Assembly (NCBI GenBank): GCA_002317575.1
Contig: DCIH01000070.1
Location: 12,374-21,463 of the forward strand
Source: Verrucomicrobia bacterium UBA1731
Lineage (GTDB): Bacteria; Verrucomicrobiota; Kiritimatiellia; RFP12; UBA1067
Direction of reading: 5' to 3'
Length of the DNA stretch: 9,090 nt
Each line of letters begins with the position of its first letter. Positions within the stretch are counted from its first letter, which is position 1. Of the stretch, positions 6,487 through 9,090 are shown in pieces. Both the position numbers and the translations under genes were made by a program. Below the pieces are notes generated by a model. That model saw only the letters and a program-made list of their open reading frames with translations, was not told the origin of the DNA and searched no databases.

Positions 6487-9090
6487 TTACCGAACGGCTA
6501 TGCCTTTCAGGCGGATCGTCGGAGAGCCCTTCTCCATGTCGAGAAGGTTGAGCGTGCGGCCGTACTGGGCGACGCCGACCGCCGTCACCTTGACCGGCCA
6601 GTCGATGCGCGAATTGCCCGAACCGTCGCGCGTCCACAGCCACTGGTTCTCGCCCGGTCCCGTGATCTTCACGTCCGACGCGGCCGTGAGCGGCGCCTGC
6701 AGGAAATTCCACCCGTCGTAGTTGAACGCGAGCTTCGCCGGCCAGTCGTAGACGTAGCACCCGACGCCGCCGATGCCGCTCGAATACCACTTCTCGCCCT
6801 CGGCGTCGGTGATTTCGAACGAGACGCGGCCCCAGTTCGAGTTGCCCTTCACCCACACGCCGATCGTGTCGAACGGCTTCTCGATCGCGATCGGGTTCTT
6901 GAGCCGGAGCGTCACGTACTCCCGCAGGATCTCAGGACACGCCTCCTGCGAGAGATGCTCGAGTTCGAGACACGCGCCCTTCTCGTCGTCCTGCGCGTCA
7001 CGCACGGCGAACCTCCCGGGACGAAACGGAGCGTCGTCGAACTTCGGGTCGATGCGGCAGTCCTCGGAGAAGTCGAGCGCCACATCCGCCGCGCGGTCGA
7101 ACGCCGCCACCGTGCGGTTCGCCGCGAGCGCCGCGGGGTTCTCATACTGGAATGTGCGCGGACCGTCGCCCTCGGCGAAGGCGCCGACGCGGTCCTCCGC
7201 GATCAGATAGACCGGCTCGTCGCCGACGGCGACGCGTTCGTCGTCCGTTCCGAAGCGTTTGCCGAGCATCGTCACGATCTCGTAGTCCGGCTTCCACGGG
7301 ATGAAGCCGAGGACCTTCCCGCCGTTCTCCCAGTCAATCCGCACGGATGTCTCGCCGCGCGCCGTCCAGAGCGCGTAGATCCATTCGCCCTTCTTGCCCC
7401 GGAACTCGAGCGCGTAGACGGTGAGCGAACCGGTCTTCAGCTGGCGCACGTACTTCGCGCAATCGAGGACGAGCGTCTGCGTCGCGACGGCGAGCGCGTT
7501 CTCGCGCGGATACGCCATCGGCCAGCGGCTGAACGTGCCCGAGCACCAGATCGTGTCCGCATAGCTGTTCGCCGTCTCGGTGCCGCAGCCGACGGGAATC
7601 GTCTTGTAGCCGAGCGCGTGGCCGATCAGGTCGTCGCGCAGGTTCACCGCCGCCGCGCCGCGCATGCTGCGCTCGTAGCGCTCCGTGCGGCACTTCCACT
7701 CCCAGGGACAGTCCATCTTCTCGGTGTAGCCGTATATCTTCGCGAGGCGCTTGATGCACCACGGCGCGAAGGCCGTCGTCATCTCGGGCGGCATGGTGAG
7801 GCCCACCGACTCCTCGCCCCACGAGTCGATCAGGTCCTTCTCGATGCCGCCGCGCATCAGCTCGGCGACGAGTCCGATCGAGTCGCCGCTGTTGCCGACG
7901 ATCATCTTCACGCTCGGATCGACCTCGCGCCACGCCCGGATGCAGCGCGTCGCCTGGCGGACGCGGCTCGTCTGGCGGTCCTTCGCCCGGTCGTTCAGCT
8001 CCGTCTTTCCGCCGTAAAGCTCCTTCGGGAAGGGGCCGCCGCCCGACTCGTGGAACACGAGCGCCTGCTTGCAGTGCGGAAAGGCCGCGACGTATCCGCG
8101 CATCTGCGCCTTGGCCTTTTCGTGCGCCTTCTCGTCGTTGCCGTACAGGGGGATGTACGGGAACTCGGCGTGGGTGAAGCCGTGCGCCTTGATGTTCGCG
8201 TTCGTCTCCATCAGGCCCGCACGCGGATTCGGATCGAGCAGCGTGCGCTTCACGCCGAGATAGTCGTAGGCCGGCGCCCAGTCCTCGAACCGCGGCGCCG
8301 TGCCGTGCGATCCGCGGAAGTTCCAGCTGTAGTACGGCGAGTCGTAGCCGGCCTCGCGCGTGTCCGCGGGGAGGAGTCCGTACGACGTCTCGTACTTCTG
8401 CACGACGACGCCCTTCTCGTTGAGGACGCGGTAGGCGACCTTGTAGAGACCAAGCCCCGCCTCCGTCGGCAGCTCGAGCGTCCGCTCGACGGCGCCGTCG
8501 ACCTCCACGCGCTGCGTCTCCAGCGCCACCAGCGGACCGCGCTCGTCCTGCGAGGCCGCGACGGCCTCGAGCACGTAGCGCCGTCCGTCCAGCGACTTGA
8601 GCGCGACGTTCACCTTCGGCGTCTCGCCCGGATAGTAGAGCGAATACGCCCGCTCGGGCGTCACGCGGAACCACACGGGCGACTCCTCGAGCGAAGCGTC
8701 CAGGACGATCACGCTGCTGCGGAGCTCCTCGGCGGGAGAACGTCCCGCGTCGATGTAGTAGCGGTTCTTCTCCCAGACCGGCCCCGTGAACTCGAAGTGC
8801 AGGTAGGGCAGCTCCACGCGCGCCATGCCGTCCGTCATCGACGTGAGGTCCATGATGCTCGCGACGTCGAAGTCGAACGTCACCTCGTACTCGTCGCCCT
8901 TCCGCACGACGCGCGGATCGTCCTTCGAAAGGTCGACCGCCTCCTGGCACATCGCGAGGGAGCGTCCGCCGTTGTCGAAGAAGTGCGTGAGCCGCGCGGT
9001 GATCACGGGAACCTGCTCCGCCGGCGCGGTCGGGTCGATCCGGCAGCGCGCCTTCGCCCGCGCCCACTGCTTGCGCGGCACGTTCCAGAG
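6487..9090 (-). CDS. Large glycoside-hydrolase-like protein with putative clan GH-A barrel and C-terminal beta-sandwich; 5' end cut by window
   Basis: The frame is open to the window edge, so the true start and any signal peptide are outside. A GTG at 9081 follows in-frame LWN codons and is probably internal. Numbering from that GTG (864 residues), residues 1-245 look like beta-sandwich domains. Residues about 250-545 alternate strands and helices like a TIM barrel, for example HAEFPYIPL (304-312), QALVFHESGGG (339-349), SVKMIVGNSGD (390-400), DLIDSWGEE (416-424) and KMDCPWEWKC (455-464). E345 and E461 sit where clan GH-A enzymes carry acid/base (strand 4) and nucleophile (strand 7), but the usual NEP and TEFG contexts are missing. 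A beta domain covers about 550-630, and a jelly-roll, carbohydrate-binding-like domain covers about 655-864. I infer a polysaccharide-acting enzyme because of this layout and the GH2 gene downstream. I cannot name a GH family, and catalysis is unproven. Confidence 0.8.
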   Translation of the reverse strand, partial: LWNVPRKQWARAKARCRIDPTAPAEQVPVITARLTHFFDNGGRSLAMCQEAVDLSKDDPRVVRKGDEYEVTFDFDVASIMDLTSMTDGMARVELPYLHFEFTGPVWEKNRYYIDAGRSPAEELRSSVIVLDASLEESPVWFRVTPERAYSLYYPGETPKVNVALKSLDGRRYVLEAVAASQDERGPLVALETQRVEVDGAVERTLELPTEAGLGLYKVAYRVLNEKGVVVQKYETSYGLLPADTREAGYDSPYYSWNFRGSHGTAPRFEDWAPAYDYLGVKRTLLDPNPRAGLMETNANIKAHGFTHAEFPYIPLYGNDEKAHEKAKAQMRGYVAAFPHCKQALVFHESGGGPFPKELYGGKTELNDRAKDRQTSRVRQATRCIRAWREVDPSVKMIVGNSGDSIGLVAELMRGGIEKDLIDSWGEESVGLTMPPEMTTAFAPWCIKRLAKIYGYTEKMDCPWEWKCRTERYERSMRGAAAVNLRDDLIGHALGYKTIPVGCGTETANSYADTIWCSGTFSRWPMAYPRENALAVATQTLVLDCAKYVRQLKTGSLTVYALEFRGKKGEWIYALWTARGETSVRIDWENGGKVLGFIPWKPDYEIVTMLGKRFGTDDERVAVGDEPVYLIAEDRVGAFAEGDGPRTFQYENPAALAANRTVAAFDRAADVALDFSEDCRIDPKFDDAPFRPGRFAVRDAQDDEKGACLELEHLSQEACPEILREYVTLRLKNPIAIEKPFDTIGVWVKGNSNWGRVSFEITDAEGEKWYSSGIGGVGCYVYDWPAKLAFNYDGWNFLQAPLTAASDVKITGPGENQWLWTRDGSGNSRIDWPVKVTAVGVAQYGRTLNLLDMEKGSPTIRLKGIAVR

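Overview
The window is a compact, G+C-rich bacterial segment in which every supportable gene lies on the minus strand, so transcription runs from right to left. I recognise eight genes: two are cut by the window edges and one is a very small ORF. Coding density is high, with gaps of 4 to 74 bases. I see no tRNA, rRNA, CRISPR array, insertion sequence or phage gene. The reverse-type rubrerythrin suggests an anaerobe or microaerophile. The exported glycoside hydrolases suggest a polysaccharide degrader. The -10/-35 boxes look like sigma70 boxes rather than Bacteroidota ones. A member of the PVC group (Kiritimatiellota or Lentisphaerota type) from a gut or anoxic habitat would fit, but this is a low-confidence inference with no marker gene behind it.

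Right part (9090 to 3552): carbohydrate degradation. A large incomplete protein with a glycoside-hydrolase-like barrel and a C-terminal beta-sandwich comes first. A 50-codon ORF with a signal-peptide-like sequence follows 14 bases later. Next is a complete secreted family 2 glycoside hydrolase (897 aa) with both catalytic glutamates. The GH2 gene has its own well-formed sigma70-type promoter, TTGGCA-17-TAGAAT, placed directly against its ATG.

Left part (3489 to 1): a tightly spaced run of five genes. These are a YchJ-type SEC-C zinc-motif protein, a HAD-superfamily sugar-phosphatase-like enzyme, a leucine-rich-repeat lipoprotein, an AI-2E/PerM-family membrane protein, and the N-terminal part of a rubredoxin-rubrerythrin fusion. 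The spacers are 16, 4, 18 and 33 bases. An extended -10 promoter (TGGTATAAT) sits immediately before ychJ, so the five genes are probably one operon with no obvious single pathway.

The most interesting signal is regulatory. Both promoters I can find (GH2 and ychJ) end only 7-8 bases before the start codon, and neither gene has a Shine-Dalgarno sequence. The predicted mRNAs would therefore be leaderless or nearly so. Most internal genes of the same runs have clear Shine-Dalgarno sequences. I did not find a convincing new multi-gene defence or mobile system. The less understood items are the large glycosidase-like protein, the 50-aa ORF and the LRR lipoprotein.
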